From Agrobacterium arsenijevicii (GTDB lineage Bacteria > Pseudomonadota > Alphaproteobacteria > Rhizobiales > Rhizobiaceae): a stretch of DNA of 64,000 bases. Below the pieces are notes generated by a model. It made no database searches. It was not told the DNA's origin and worked only from the letters and a program-made list of their open reading frames with translations. Shown here in pieces: positions 47,761-57,008 of this stretch. The position numbers and the translations under genes are program-made. Where the stretch lies: positions 97,660 to 161,659 of the forward strand of contig JWIT01000011.1 in the NCBI GenBank assembly GCA_000949895.1, given 5' to 3'. Each line of letters starts with the position of its first letter. Positions within the stretch are counted from its first letter, which is position 1.

Positions 47761-49946
47761 TTTACAACTCCGGCAGGCTTGACGGTTTTGGAGGCGGGCC
47801 GGAGCGCCTTGACCAGATAAAAAAGGCCGCGCTGCGTCTGGAAGAGCGATATCGCCAGGAAGATCGCCGTGCCGCGAATGAGGCCGGGGTTCTTGCGGCG
47901 TACGCGCTGGAACTCGCTCCATTGTTCGGAATTGGCGAAGATCAGGTCGGCGATCAGGCGGTGATCAATGGCGCGCTGCGGCGAGAATGTGCAGCCTATC
48001 GAAACGAAACCTTCACCCCGGACCGTCCGGACCACATTGATGGGCATGGTTTCCGGCACGCCTTCGCTGTGCGGCTTGACCCTTACGATCGCAGTCGTGT
48101 TCTTTTCGATAGCGGTGATGCTGTCGAAAAGATTGATCAGCAGACCATGCACCGACACGTTGTCGATGGAGGCCGGCACCCATGCGTCGCTACCCTCGAG
48201 CTTGACCTCGCAGCGCCGCTTGACGGTGATGCGCCGCGACGCCGATTTTTCGCCGCGCTCCGAGACAACGCCAAGCGCGCAGCCTGCGAAGATGAGGTTG
48301 AGCAGGTTCCAGCCACCGACGACGAGCGTAACGTCCGCCTTGTAAGGCTCGGCATAGATGCGCCAGATGGCAAAGGCCATCGCCACCAGCAGAAGCGCGA
48401 AAATGACGAAGAACGGGCGGCTGATCTCTGACAACCGCGCCTCGGCGATGGATTCGTCCTTCGCCGTCACCTTGAAGGTCGGTTTGCCCGGATTGAAGAT
48501 CACCGAAACGACGGCGGGCAGAAGGTGGACCGTCTGCACATATTCGTAAAGTTCCGAAATCCACGGCCAGCGGAAGCTGCCGTAGAGATAGTTCTGCATC
48601 ATCAGGTTCACGAGCATATAGGCAGCCGTATAGGCAAGGAACTCGCCGCCCGAGGCCACGAAAATCTGAAGATCGAAGAACAGATAGAACAACGGCGCGA
48701 ACAGGAAGATCGTGCGCGGGAACGGAAACAGCCAGAACAGCGTCGATGACATGTAGCAAAGGCGCTGCGTGAAGGAGAGACCGCGCCGGAACAGAGGCTG
48801 GCGAAAGATCAGGATCTGCATCATGCCCTGCGCCCAGCGGCTGCGCTGGCCGATGAAGCTTGCGAAGGTGGCCGGCTGCAATCCGGCAATCAGCGGCTTG
48901 TCGACATAGATGCTGTTCCAGCCGCGCGAATGCAGCGCCAGCGCCGTTTCGCAATCCTCGGTGATGCTGACGCCGCTGAAGCCATCGGAATCTTGCAGCG
49001 CCTCGCGCCGCAGCACGGCGGCGGAACCGCAGAAGAACGCGCCGTTCCATTTGTCGAGACCGCGCTGGATGATGCCGTAAAACATCTCGTTTTCGCTCGG
49101 CATCGTCTCGAAGGTGCGCAGGTTGCGCTCGATGGGATCGGGATTGACGAAGAAATGCGGCGTCTGCACGAGAAAGAGCCGTGGGTCTTCCTCGAAATAA
49201 CCCACCGTTTCCAGAAGGAAATCGCGGGCGGGCGCATGGTCGGCGTCAAACACCGTCACCAGTTCGCCGCTCGAATGGGCGAGACCGTTATTGAGATTTC
49301 CGGCCTTGGCGTGGACGTTGCGCTCGCGCGTCAGATAACGCACGTCGAGATCCTCGCACAGCTTCTTCAGCTCCTCGTGGCGGCGCTGCGCCGCCTGTGC
49401 CTCAATGATGTTGCTGGCATTGCGCTTCTGCACCGAGCCGCCATCGTCCAGCAGCCAGACGGTGAACCTGTCGGCCGGATAGTCCATGTTCTTGGCCGCC
49501 GCGAGCGTATTGGCCAGAAGCTCGGCATCTTCGTTGTAGCTCGGTACAAAAACATCGACCGTCGGCCGGTAATCGGGCGAGCCGGGCCGGGTCTTGCGCG
49601 AAGGTAGCGGCATCGACACGATGACGAGGCTGAGGCCCAGCATGACGACGCTGTACATTTCCGCGAGGTAGAGCAGAAACCCCGGAATGAAGTTCTCGAG
49701 CTGATTGACTGGCGGCAAGGTGCTCGTGGTGCGCCAGTAGACATAACGCAGCACGATGGCCGTGCCGAAGCCGAGCGCCACCAGACGCCATGCCCCCTGC
49801 CCGTTGAACCCCTTGATCGTTGCCAGAAGGACAAGCGAGATCGCCGTGGCGACCAGATGCGTCTGCAGGCTGACCGGCATCGTAACGATGGCCAGAACGC
49901 AAAGCGACACAAGCAACCAGACAATGATTGTGATGGCCTTGCTCAT
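47757..49946 (-). CDS. bcsA: Cellulose synthase catalytic subunit BcsA/CelA
   Basis: 729 residues from the ATG at 49946; the frame is open to 50216 but overlaps bcsN. Family 2 glycosyltransferase motifs in order: VDVFVPSYNED (about 130), LLDDGG, VTVFDADHAP, GVSITEDCETAL and QRSRWAQGM (the Q(R)xRW motif). About eight transmembrane helices surround the catalytic domain. The C-terminal PilZ domain has RRITVKRR (about 570) and DNVSVHGL, the two c-di-GMP binding motifs. It polymerises UDP-glucose into beta-1,4-glucan and extrudes it. Cyclic di-GMP control is therefore expected. Confidence 0.96.
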   Translation of the reverse strand: MSKAITIIVWLLVSLCVLAIVTMPVSLQTHLVATAISLVLLATIKGFNGQGAWRLVALGFGTAIVLRYVYWRTTSTLPPVNQLENFIPGFLLYLAEMYSVVMLGLSLVIVSMPLPSRKTRPGSPDYRPTVDVFVPSYNEDAELLANTLAAAKNMDYPADRFTVWLLDDGGSVQKRNASNIIEAQAAQRRHEELKKLCEDLDVRYLTRERNVHAKAGNLNNGLAHSSGELVTVFDADHAPARDFLLETVGYFEEDPRLFLVQTPHFFVNPDPIERNLRTFETMPSENEMFYGIIQRGLDKWNGAFFCGSAAVLRREALQDSDGFSGVSITEDCETALALHSRGWNSIYVDKPLIAGLQPATFASFIGQRSRWAQGMMQILIFRQPLFRRGLSFTQRLCYMSSTLFWLFPFPRTIFLFAPLFYLFFDLQIFVASGGEFLAYTAAYMLVNLMMQNYLYGSFRWPWISELYEYVQTVHLLPAVVSVIFNPGKPTFKVTAKDESIAEARLSEISRPFFVIFALLLVAMAFAIWRIYAEPYKADVTLVVGGWNLLNLIFAGCALGVVSERGEKSASRRITVKRRCEVKLEGSDAWVPASIDNVSVHGLLINLFDSITAIEKNTTAIVRVKPHSEGVPETMPINVVRTVRGEGFVSIGCTFSPQRAIDHRLIADLIFANSEQWSEFQRVRRKNPGLIRGTAIFLAISLFQTQRGLFYLVKALRPASKTVKPAGVVK

Positions 49947-50040
49947 CCTGAAACTTTCCGTTTTCCTGCCCGCCGCAAATATCGGTCCGGATTTCTTGCG
50001 ACCCGCGCCTCGGCGCCATCCTCGGTTCTGGTTCCAGCCA

Positions 50041-51030
50041 TCATCTGCATCCCTGAGACGCCCCCGAACCGGACAGACATGCTGGCGAGGGAATGGACAC
50101 CTGCGGAACCTGCGGCGGCGGCTGGCCGCTCTCCACCCGCCTGCCCGCCACTGCGGGCCTTGCCGGCTGAACGGGAGCGCCTGCCGATGCGGGCGACGGA
50201 ATGCTGACGGCCGCAACCGGCGGCAGCGGCTGCGGCTCCACCTGCACGGGGGCGATCGCAGCAGTGGCAGCGACGCGGCGCGCGGGCTGCGGCGGTATGC
50301 TCGCGGTCACTTCACTACCGGGGCGCATCGGCACCGCATCCGTTTTCATGGGATAGACCGGATGCCCCGGCCGGCCGAGGTTGCTGTCCACCGCCTGCGG
50401 CGTGCCGTAAGGATTCCAGCTTTGCGAGGCATAGGTGCCGGTAATCGTGTAATTATACATGACTGTCAGAAGCTGCTCGACGCTTGCCCCCGACTGGCAA
50501 AGCCGCAGCCGCACCTTGATACGTCCGAGGTTGCGGAAATCCTGCCGCATGCTTTCCGGCGAGCGTATGTCCTGCCAGCCAAAAAGACAGGTATCGTTGC
50601 CCCGCCCCTTGCCGGCCGCATAAGAAAAGGCGCCGTAGCCGTTCTGCAGATAGTTCGCCGACATGGCGATGTTTTCGCCCGGAAACTCGGCGCGGATTTC
50701 CCGCGCGACGGAGGATGCCCTAAAGCCGGTGAAAGTGAGAGCGTCGCGATCGGTATCGCCAGCCTGTTGCGGGCCGAAAAACTCTGCCTTGATGTAGTTC
50801 TGTCCGGGTGTGGCGGCCTCTGAGCGCAATATGACCTGCTGCGACGCCGCGTTGGAATAGGTGCGATTGATCACGGTTACGATTTCCGGGCCGCCGGGTG
50901 GCGGGAAAACCAGCGCCTCGGACGCAGACAACATCTGTGCACCCCCGAACGACCTGACGCCCGAGGGAGTATTGCAGCCCGCAAGAACCGCAATGGAGAA
51001 TAGCAATGAAGTATAGGCAGAAAATTTCAC
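50041..51030 (-). CDS. bcsN: BcsN, cellulose synthesis lipoprotein
   Basis: 329 residues from a GTG at 51030, which gives a clean lipoprotein signal ending LAGC; an ATG at 51102 would add a 24-residue non-signal extension. The mature protein begins NTPSGVRSFGGAQMLSASEALVFPPPGG and has a central conserved block with Cys (KGRGNDTCLFGWQDIRSPE). The C-terminus is rich in Pro/Val/Gln. Called BcsN in type III cellulose loci, a protein limited to rhizobia-like species with unknown function. It heads the bcsNABZK operon. A 94-nt gap separates it from bcsA. Confidence 0.78.
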   Translation of the reverse strand: MKFSAYTSLLFSIAVLAGCNTPSGVRSFGGAQMLSASEALVFPPPGGPEIVTVINRTYSNAASQQVILRSEAATPGQNYIKAEFFGPQQAGDTDRDALTFTGFRASSVAREIRAEFPGENIAMSANYLQNGYGAFSYAAGKGRGNDTCLFGWQDIRSPESMRQDFRNLGRIKVRLRLCQSGASVEQLLTVMYNYTITGTYASQSWNPYGTPQAVDSNLGRPGHPVYPMKTDAVPMRPGSEVTASIPPQPARRVAATAAIAPVQVEPQPLPPVAAVSIPSPASAGAPVQPARPAVAGRRVESGQPPPQVPQVSIPSPACLSGSGASQGCR

Positions 51031-51366
51031 TGCCTTACGCCCCTTTATTTCCCCAAGCCCAATCAGGTTAAAAGGAGACCGAATCACTAATGACCAGACC
51101 ATTGCTACGAAATACGTGAGGATTACGAATAATCAATCTCAAATTTGTATTGTAATTTCTGATACTTTGTGGCTTCCGAATCATCCCGGATCCCTTATTT
51201 GCCGCACAAAACGTCGGAACCAATCGCGCTGGTGCGGGTTCGCTCGGCGTGAGGTCGATATTTTTACGGTTGCAGCGCAATATGTCCCATGGTCTACTTG
51301 CGCCTATAGTTACGTATTTTTATTGATCATATTTTTCATTCAACTGTAAAAACAGAGAGTTGACGC
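51031..51366. other. Divergent control region bcsN / AGE-family gene
   Basis: 336 bp. Two AT-rich stretches lie at 51110-51180 and 51300-51350, one for each direction. No protein-coding frame is convincing and no clear operator repeat was recognised beyond a short CTGT-AAAA-ACAG palindrome at 51344-51355. Confidence 0.5.
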
Positions 51367-52551
51367 ATGACTGTGCAATTTCCGAGTATCGCGCAGGCGC
51401 TTGCCGAAGAGATCGGGACATTACGGAAATGGCTGGACGAGGATGCCCTGCCGCTCTGGTGGGAGGCGGGTTCCGCCCGTCCGGACGGTGGCTTTTACGA
51501 ACGCCTCGCCCAGGATGCGAAACCGGTTTTTTCCGATGATCGTCGCGCCCGCGTGCAGCCGCGTCAGGCTTATTGTTTTGCCGCCGCCGGTCAGCATGGC
51601 TGGCAAGGCCCGTGGAAGGATGCGCTGCTACATGGGCTGAGCTGGTTCGAAAAAGTCTATCGCCTCGACAACGGCCTCTACGGCAACCTTGCCGACCAGA
51701 CCGGCAAGCTGATCGATCCGTCCTTCGATCTCTACAATCAGGCTTTCGCCCTTTTCGCCGCCGCGCAGACCGCCGCGGCCCTTCCCGAGCGCAAGGACGA
51801 AATGCGCGGCCGGGCGCTGGATATCCTCGCCATCCTCAAGCGCGACTACAAACATCCCGTCGCCGGCTTCGAAGAAGCAAACCCGCCGCGCATGCCGCTC
51901 TGCTCCAATCCGCACATGCATCTTTTCGAGGCGATGCTGGCCTGGGAAGTGCAGGATCCCGAGGGCCCATGGACGGCACTGGCCGACGAGATCGCCGATC
52001 TCGCGCTCACCCGCTTCATCGACAGCGGCAATGGCGGGCTTCGCGAATTCTTCGGCCATGACTGGATGCCCTTTGAGGGCGACAAAGGTCGCATCATGGA
52101 ACCGGGCCACCAGTTCGAATGGGCCTGGCTTCTGGTGCGCTGGGGCAGCCTGCGCAACAATGACGAGGCAATCGCCAAGGCCAGGCGCCTGTTCGAGATC
52201 GGCGAGGAATATGGCATATGCCCGCGCCGCAAGGTGGCGATCATGAGCCTCTACGATGATTTTACGGTGCATGACGGGCTGGCGCGGCTGTGGCCGCAGA
52301 CGGAATGGCTTAAGGCGGCCGTGCGCCTTGCCAGTGTGAGCAGTGGCGAGGAGAGGCAGCGTTACCTCGCCTCCAGCCTCAGGGCCATCGGCGCACTGCA
52401 ACCCTTCCTCGATACGCCGGTAAAGGGATTGTGGTTCGACAAGTGGCCGGCCGACCGCCCGATGCTGGACGAGCCGGCACCGGCCAGCACCTTCTACCAC
52501 ATCGTTTGCGCCATCTATGAGGCGGAAGCCGTGCTCGCGGTCAGCAGTTAA
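51367..52551 (+). CDS. AGE-family sugar isomerase/epimerase (N-acylglucosamine 2-epimerase family)
   Basis: 394 residues forming one (alpha/alpha)6-barrel. Family residues: RVQPRQAYCFAAAG (Arg near 59-62), SNPHMHLFEAMLA, the catalytic His in IMEPGHQFEWAWLL and the C-terminal ASTFYHIVCAIYEAE. Members interconvert mannose and fructose, cellobiose or N-acylhexosamines, and mannose isomerases from Agrobacterium are known. Its place between the cellulose locus and a polysaccharide operon suggests a role in supplying or recycling a matrix sugar, but mannose catabolism is equally possible. Starts near a weak ribosome site; convergent with the hydrolase gene. Confidence 0.82.
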   Translation: MTVQFPSIAQALAEEIGTLRKWLDEDALPLWWEAGSARPDGGFYERLAQDAKPVFSDDRRARVQPRQAYCFAAAGQHGWQGPWKDALLHGLSWFEKVYRLDNGLYGNLADQTGKLIDPSFDLYNQAFALFAAAQTAAALPERKDEMRGRALDILAILKRDYKHPVAGFEEANPPRMPLCSNPHMHLFEAMLAWEVQDPEGPWTALADEIADLALTRFIDSGNGGLREFFGHDWMPFEGDKGRIMEPGHQFEWAWLLVRWGSLRNNDEAIAKARRLFEIGEEYGICPRRKVAIMSLYDDFTVHDGLARLWPQTEWLKAAVRLASVSSGEERQRYLASSLRAIGALQPFLDTPVKGLWFDKWPADRPMLDEPAPASTFYHIVCAIYEAEAVLAVSS

Positions 52552-52564
52552 ATGTCCGGGCGGG

Positions 52565-52596
52565 CGAGCGGGCCGGGCGTCCGCTCGGCCCGCTCG
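52565..52596. terminator. Hairpin between convergent genes
   Basis: An 11-bp perfect GC-rich stem (CGAGCGGGCCG/CGGCCCGCTCG) with a 10-nt loop lies between the ends of the AGE-family gene and the leftward polysaccharide operon. It probably serves both directions, although no T tract follows. Confidence 0.6.
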
Positions 52597-52599
52597 GCC

Positions 52600-53565
52600 T
52601 CAGTTGAGCCGGGCCGGACGCACGACGCGCCAGTCAGGCTTACCGAGATTGTGCGGCCAGTTATGAACGTCCTTGTCGTTGAAATAGACGACCTCTTCCA
52701 GCTTTGGAAAATCCGCCTGTTTCAGCGTTACGTCGTTCATCCATGGACGGACGTAGGAATCACCACCTTCATAACCCAGTTCGGCGACCCAGACCGGTTT
52801 GTTGAAGGTTTCGACAAGTCCATAGCCCTTGCGCAGCAGATCGGTGAACGTCTTCGGTCCGCCATATTCGATCTTGTCATAATCCTCGAGACCGAAGACC
52901 GAGAGACCAACCAGATCCGCGTAGCTGTCACCGGGGTAATAGGTGCGCAGACCATCGAGACCTTTCGGGGACCACATCACCTTGACGCCGGGGACCGCCT
53001 TGCGGGTCATGTCCACCATGCGCTTGTAGGCTGTGATATAGTCCTGCGGGTTCCAGCCCGACCACGAGAAACGGCCGGACGTGTCTTCCATTTCCTGTCC
53101 CCAACGCAGGATCAGCGGGCTTTTCATTGCCGCCATGCGTGCGGTAATCGCCTGCATGTTCTTGTCATAGTCACCTCCCAGCACCTTGCGGCGCAATTCG
53201 TCGGAGGTGAGGCGCCAGTTGACGTCCCATGACCATGGCTCGACCGTGATCAGCACGTTGCGCTTGCGCTCCAGGGCATAGGCGTCGGCGAGCGCAAGGC
53301 TGTCGAGATCCACGTCCTCCCAGGGCAGGAACAGATGTTCCGTCGCCACCCCGGTCTGGCCGGTGAAATCGCCGTGCGGATCGTAAGCGCCGAAGCGGAT
53401 ACCATCCGCATGCAATGTCGGGCGCTTGTCGGCAAGCGTCTTCATACCCGTGGAACCCATGGTTGCGACGCCCTGGGCATCCAGTTTGAACATGGGGTAC
53501 ATGCTGGCTGAAGCAGCGACTGCAGCCCCACTTGCGAAAAGCAGTCTTCTTCTTGTTATTTGCAT
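52600..53565 (-). CDS. Glycoside hydrolase, GH26-like (clan GH-A), Tat-exported
   Basis: 321 residues. The twin-arginine-type signal ITRRRLLFASGAAVAASASM is followed by a TIM-barrel glycosidase region: FGAYDPHGDF, then ILRWGQEMEDTSGRFSW with the presumed acid/base Glu, VMWSPKGL and VWVAELGYEGGDSY with the presumed nucleophile Glu. This layout resembles family 26 beta-mannanases/lichenases. As the last gene of a five-gene polysaccharide operon it probably trims or releases the polymer, the role BcsZ has in cellulose synthesis. In the S. meliloti aps operon one or two hydrolases occupy this place. Strong ribosome site GGAGGAAG. Confidence 0.8.
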   Translation of the reverse strand: MQITRRRLLFASGAAVAASASMYPMFKLDAQGVATMGSTGMKTLADKRPTLHADGIRFGAYDPHGDFTGQTGVATEHLFLPWEDVDLDSLALADAYALERKRNVLITVEPWSWDVNWRLTSDELRRKVLGGDYDKNMQAITARMAAMKSPLILRWGQEMEDTSGRFSWSGWNPQDYITAYKRMVDMTRKAVPGVKVMWSPKGLDGLRTYYPGDSYADLVGLSVFGLEDYDKIEYGGPKTFTDLLRKGYGLVETFNKPVWVAELGYEGGDSYVRPWMNDVTLKQADFPKLEEVVYFNDKDVHNWPHNLGKPDWRVVRPARLN

Positions 53566-53576
53566 GACACTTCCTC

Positions 53577-54080
53577 CTACCTCGTCGCAGTCATCGCCTT
53601 GTCATAGGCGGCGATTTGCGGGGTGACATCGTCCTTGCGGACAAGTTTCAGGAATTCATCTCCGGGACGTGGCGGGTTGTGTCGGAACACATACCAGGAA
53701 CCTCCCTGCTTGCGCTGGTAGAGCACCTTGCCGATGCGACCGTGGTCGAAGCAGGTATCGGCCTTGCCGCTTCCGTTATCGGCTTTCCAGGTGGCACGCA
53801 TGCACAGCGTGCCGTTGGAATCGACGGTCCAGCGGCCTTCACCGACGGACTTTTTGCCTTTTTCTTCCGTCAGGGCGATGAATTTGCGGCCATCGGCGAT
53901 GAAGCGTCCGCCGCCCGTATCCCATTTCCAGGTCTTGTCGAAGTACATCTCCACGACTTCGCTGGTTCTGAGCGGTTTCGGCGTCTTCGTGCCGCCTGCG
54001 GCGTGGACGGCACTTGGCGCGATCACCGCAAGGCAGAGTACGAAAGCGGAGAATCCGCAGTTGCTTATTGTTGTTCTCAT
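53577..54080 (-). CDS. DUF995-family exported protein
   Basis: 167 residues from the ATG at 54080 (GGAGGAGG upstream). A signal peptide ends AVHAAGG. The domain shows YFDKTWKWDTGGGRFIADGRKFIAL, GRWTVDSNGTLCMRATW and the late block SWYVFRHNPPRPGDEF, with two Cys. It matches the DUF995 family, common in rhizobia and of unknown function. Located between the synthase and the hydrolase of the operon, it is likely a periplasmic part of polysaccharide synthesis or export. Possibly the counterpart of apsE of S. meliloti; that is a guess from gene order. Confidence 0.72.
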   Translation of the reverse strand: MRTTISNCGFSAFVLCLAVIAPSAVHAAGGTKTPKPLRTSEVVEMYFDKTWKWDTGGGRFIADGRKFIALTEEKGKKSVGEGRWTVDSNGTLCMRATWKADNGSGKADTCFDHGRIGKVLYQRKQGGSWYVFRHNPPRPGDEFLKLVRKDDVTPQIAAYDKAMTATR

Positions 54081-54095
54081 CACAGCCTCCTCCTT

Positions 54096-56027
54096 CTAAT
54101 GTCCGACCCTATTGTCGGCCAGCATGATCTCTCCGGTTGTCACCACCGGCGACGGCACCACGACGGGTTCCGCCTGCACTTCCCGGCTCCCGGGCAGTCC
54201 TGGCACGGTGATGCGCAGTTTCAGGCGCACCGATCTCGCACCTTCCACGCCCGCACCGGCGACCGTGAACCGTGTTTCTGTGAAACTGACATAGGGTTGC
54301 CCGTGCGACAGGGCCTCCAGCCCGCCAATCGCATGGGAGCTGAGTTCCACAGCACTTCCGGCCACCAGCAGCAACGAACAGGCGGCGGCAGTCGCCCCGC
54401 CGCGCAATGCCGGCAACCGCGGCAGGCCGTTTTCCATCGTGTGACGGATGAGAAGAAACACCGAAAGGCCCGCATAGATCGCCACATTAATCGCGGCGAA
54501 AATGAAGAAGCCCTCTGCCCCGCTCTCACGCGGCGCCAATGCCATGGCCAGAAGGCTGAGCGCCGCCAGAACCATGTAAGGCGCGATTACCCGGAAAGGC
54601 AGCGGTGGTTTTGCCTGCGTACCCTTCGGCGTGATGCGGAAATCCACGAAATCGCCACGGATCGTATCGCGTATCGCGGCAAGCACACCCATCAGTGACC
54701 AGGGCCAGCGCAGGAACAGGAATACCATGGCTTCCCAGCTGAAGAGCCTTGCATCATGCGGGCGGAAAACCCCCGTGGCCCGCCAGAAGAATGCGAACAC
54801 GATCATGATCAGCGAAATCGGCAGGAAATGTGCCAGAAACACCGGATAGGACGCATTGACGAGGACATGACCGCTCAACAGCGCGACGGCAGGCAGTACG
54901 AACATCAGCGCCATGAAGCCGGAAAACAGCGGATACCAGAGCTGCGAAAACAGGAACTGGAACTTCAGCCGCAGGGGCAGTTTCGGCACGTAATGCCTCG
55001 AATATTGCAGCAGAATGGTCATCAGGCTACGCGACCACTGGAACTCCTGCACGATGAGATCGGCAAAGGTCACCGGCCCGTCGCCGTGGGCAATGGCGTT
55101 GACGGCATGGACGCCGCGCCAGCCACCGGCATTCATTAAAAGCGTGGTGGAATGGTCCTCGGCAAGCTCCGGTCCAAGACCGCCCACCTCACGCAGCGCC
55201 TTCGTGCGCACTGCGTAATGCGAGCCGATGCAGAGCGGCGCCCAGCCGTTGTTATAGCCCAGTTGCAGCGCGCCATGCAGGCTCGCCTCAGCATAAAGCC
55301 TGCCGCGTGCAGCCCAGCTTTCCTCGGCATTGGCATCGCATATGCTCGGCGCGGAGACATACCCGATCGCCGGATCGGCAAAGGGACGGATGATCTCGCT
55401 CAGATATTCCGGTTCCGGCACATGATCCGCATCGAACTGGGCGACGAAATCATAACGCTCGTAACCGTAGTGATCGTAGAAATAAGCGAGATTGCCTTCC
55501 TTGCAACGGGTGCGGCGTGGCCATGTCTTGCGGTGATAATCGGCGACACCTTTTCGGGTCGAAACGAAAACGCCATGCGCGCCACACCATTTCAGCGTCT
55601 GCGCATCCGGATCTTCATCCGCAAGCCAGACATCGAATTCCAAACCCTTCTGTTCGAGCATGGCGAGCAACGTCTTCTGCACCACGGCGAAAGGTTCCGA
55701 AGGCGCCTTGGTAACGACCATCGCCACCCGGCCCTGCGGCAATGGGGAACGCCGGTCTACGACCTTCGCGTTGAGGAAGATGAAGATGAAATAGGACGGC
55801 AGAAGCGTGATCCACGCGAGCGTCAGGGTAACGACGGTATAATAGGGCCAGTCGATGATGCGGTCGCGGTCAAGCCACCAGACCCAGAAATAGGCAAGTG
55901 TCACCAGCCAGCCGCCGATGCCGAGACGATAGGCCATGCGGTTCCAGCCGCTGAAAATCGGCAGCATCCGCAATTCGCCTGCGACAGCACGCGATGATGT
56001 GACGGAAGGGGTAGAGCGCGTCCTCAT
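54096..56027 (-). CDS. Family 2 glycosyltransferase, putative polysaccharide synthase (ApsS-like)
   Basis: 643 residues from the ATG at 56027, overlapping the epimerase stop. It has two N-terminal helices, a cytoplasmic GT2 domain (VWLADEDPDAQ with the first Asp pair, FVAQFDADHVPEPEYL, AEDHSTTLLMNAGGW) and about five further transmembrane helices. The usual Q(Q/R)xRW translocation motif is replaced by QEFQWSRSL. No PilZ domain is present. The C-terminal 80 residues form a beta-rich, probably periplasmic tail. It is a processive synthase of the cellulose/hyaluronan type. Nucleotide-sugar genes next to it point to a pentose or galactose polymer. Confidence 0.82.
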   Translation of the reverse strand: MRTRSTPSVTSSRAVAGELRMLPIFSGWNRMAYRLGIGGWLVTLAYFWVWWLDRDRIIDWPYYTVVTLTLAWITLLPSYFIFIFLNAKVVDRRSPLPQGRVAMVVTKAPSEPFAVVQKTLLAMLEQKGLEFDVWLADEDPDAQTLKWCGAHGVFVSTRKGVADYHRKTWPRRTRCKEGNLAYFYDHYGYERYDFVAQFDADHVPEPEYLSEIIRPFADPAIGYVSAPSICDANAEESWAARGRLYAEASLHGALQLGYNNGWAPLCIGSHYAVRTKALREVGGLGPELAEDHSTTLLMNAGGWRGVHAVNAIAHGDGPVTFADLIVQEFQWSRSLMTILLQYSRHYVPKLPLRLKFQFLFSQLWYPLFSGFMALMFVLPAVALLSGHVLVNASYPVFLAHFLPISLIMIVFAFFWRATGVFRPHDARLFSWEAMVFLFLRWPWSLMGVLAAIRDTIRGDFVDFRITPKGTQAKPPLPFRVIAPYMVLAALSLLAMALAPRESGAEGFFIFAAINVAIYAGLSVFLLIRHTMENGLPRLPALRGGATAAACSLLLVAGSAVELSSHAIGGLEALSHGQPYVSFTETRFTVAGAGVEGARSVRLKLRITVPGLPGSREVQAEPVVVPSPVVTTGEIMLADNRVGH

Positions 56028-57007
56028 GACAGCACCTCCAGCCCGAAGCCGGGACCGGCCGTGCGGATGATGGTATCGATATCGGAGCGCTTCGGCGCAA
56101 AGCCGAGGGTCTCCCTTGCTCTTTCTATATCGGCGAACAGGGCAGGCGGATCGCCGGCGCGTCTTGCGCCGAAATGCACCGGCACCTCCTGCCCCGTTAC
56201 CCGGTGGATCGCCCGGATGATATCGCCGACCGATGTGCCGTGGCCGGAGCCAAGATTGACGCGCAACGTCTCGCCGCCATCGGCAAGATAGTTGACGGCG
56301 GCAACATGGGCGTCGGCCAGATCGCTGACATGAATGTAGTCGCGAATGCAGGTGCCATCGCTGGTGTCGTAATCCGCACCGAACACATCGAGTTGCGGCA
56401 ACCTTGCGGCGGCGGCCATCAGCGCCCGGGGGATCAGATGGGTCTCCGGCTCGTGACGTTCGCACAGCTCTCCATCCGGATCCGCACCCGCCGCATTGAA
56501 ATAGCGTAGCGCAACGAAACGCAGGCCATAGGCAGCGGCATAGTCGTCGAGTGCCATTTCGAAAATCAGCTTCGTGCGCCCGTAAGGATTGACCGGCATC
56601 TGCGCCGTTTCCTCACGGATCGGCAACTGCGGCGGCACGCCATAGGTGGCGCAGCTGGAGGAAAACACCAGCCCGCCGATATTCTGGTCGAGACAGGTAT
56701 CCAGCAACGCCAGGCTGCCGCCGACATTGTTGCGGTAATATTTGCGCGGGTCCTCGACGGATTCGCCGACATAGGCATTGGCGGCGCAATGGATGACGAA
56801 GGCCGGCGAGAACTCCTTGAGCGTGGCTTTCAAAAGGCCACGATCAAGAATGTCGCCCTCGATGAAAGGTCCCCAGCGAACCGAATCCGCGTGACCCGTC
56901 GAGAGATTATCGTAAGCAATGGGCTTGAAGCCGGAATGCGCCAGCGCCTTGCAGATGTGGCTGCCTATAAATCCGGCCCCGCCCGTGACGAGGATTGTGC
57001 GGGCCAT
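56024..57007 (-). CDS. UDP-sugar 4-epimerase (Uxe/GalE family)
   Basis: 327 residues from the ATG at 57007. Extended SDR: TGGAGFIGSHICKALAHSG, Ser in FSSSCATYGVP, catalytic YGRTK and ALRYFNAAGADPDGE. It lies 1 bp after the UDP-xylose synthase gene and overlaps the synthase gene. In S. meliloti the enzyme at the same place (Uxe) interconverts UDP-xylose with UDP-arabinose and also UDP-glucose with UDP-galactose (established knowledge). That dual role is likely here; sequence alone only shows the GalE-type fold. Confidence 0.85.
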   Translation of the reverse strand: MARTILVTGGAGFIGSHICKALAHSGFKPIAYDNLSTGHADSVRWGPFIEGDILDRGLLKATLKEFSPAFVIHCAANAYVGESVEDPRKYYRNNVGGSLALLDTCLDQNIGGLVFSSSCATYGVPPQLPIREETAQMPVNPYGRTKLIFEMALDDYAAAYGLRFVALRYFNAAGADPDGELCERHEPETHLIPRALMAAAARLPQLDVFGADYDTSDGTCIRDYIHVSDLADAHVAAVNYLADGGETLRVNLGSGHGTSVGDIIRAIHRVTGQEVPVHFGARRAGDPPALFADIERARETLGFAPKRSDIDTIIRTAGPGFGLEVLS

Positions 57008-57008
57008 C

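Noticed and set aside
56028..56465. N-terminal extension of the GT2 synthase frame
   Set aside because: Arg-rich, overlaps the epimerase gene in another frame. The start at 56027 couples to the epimerase stop.
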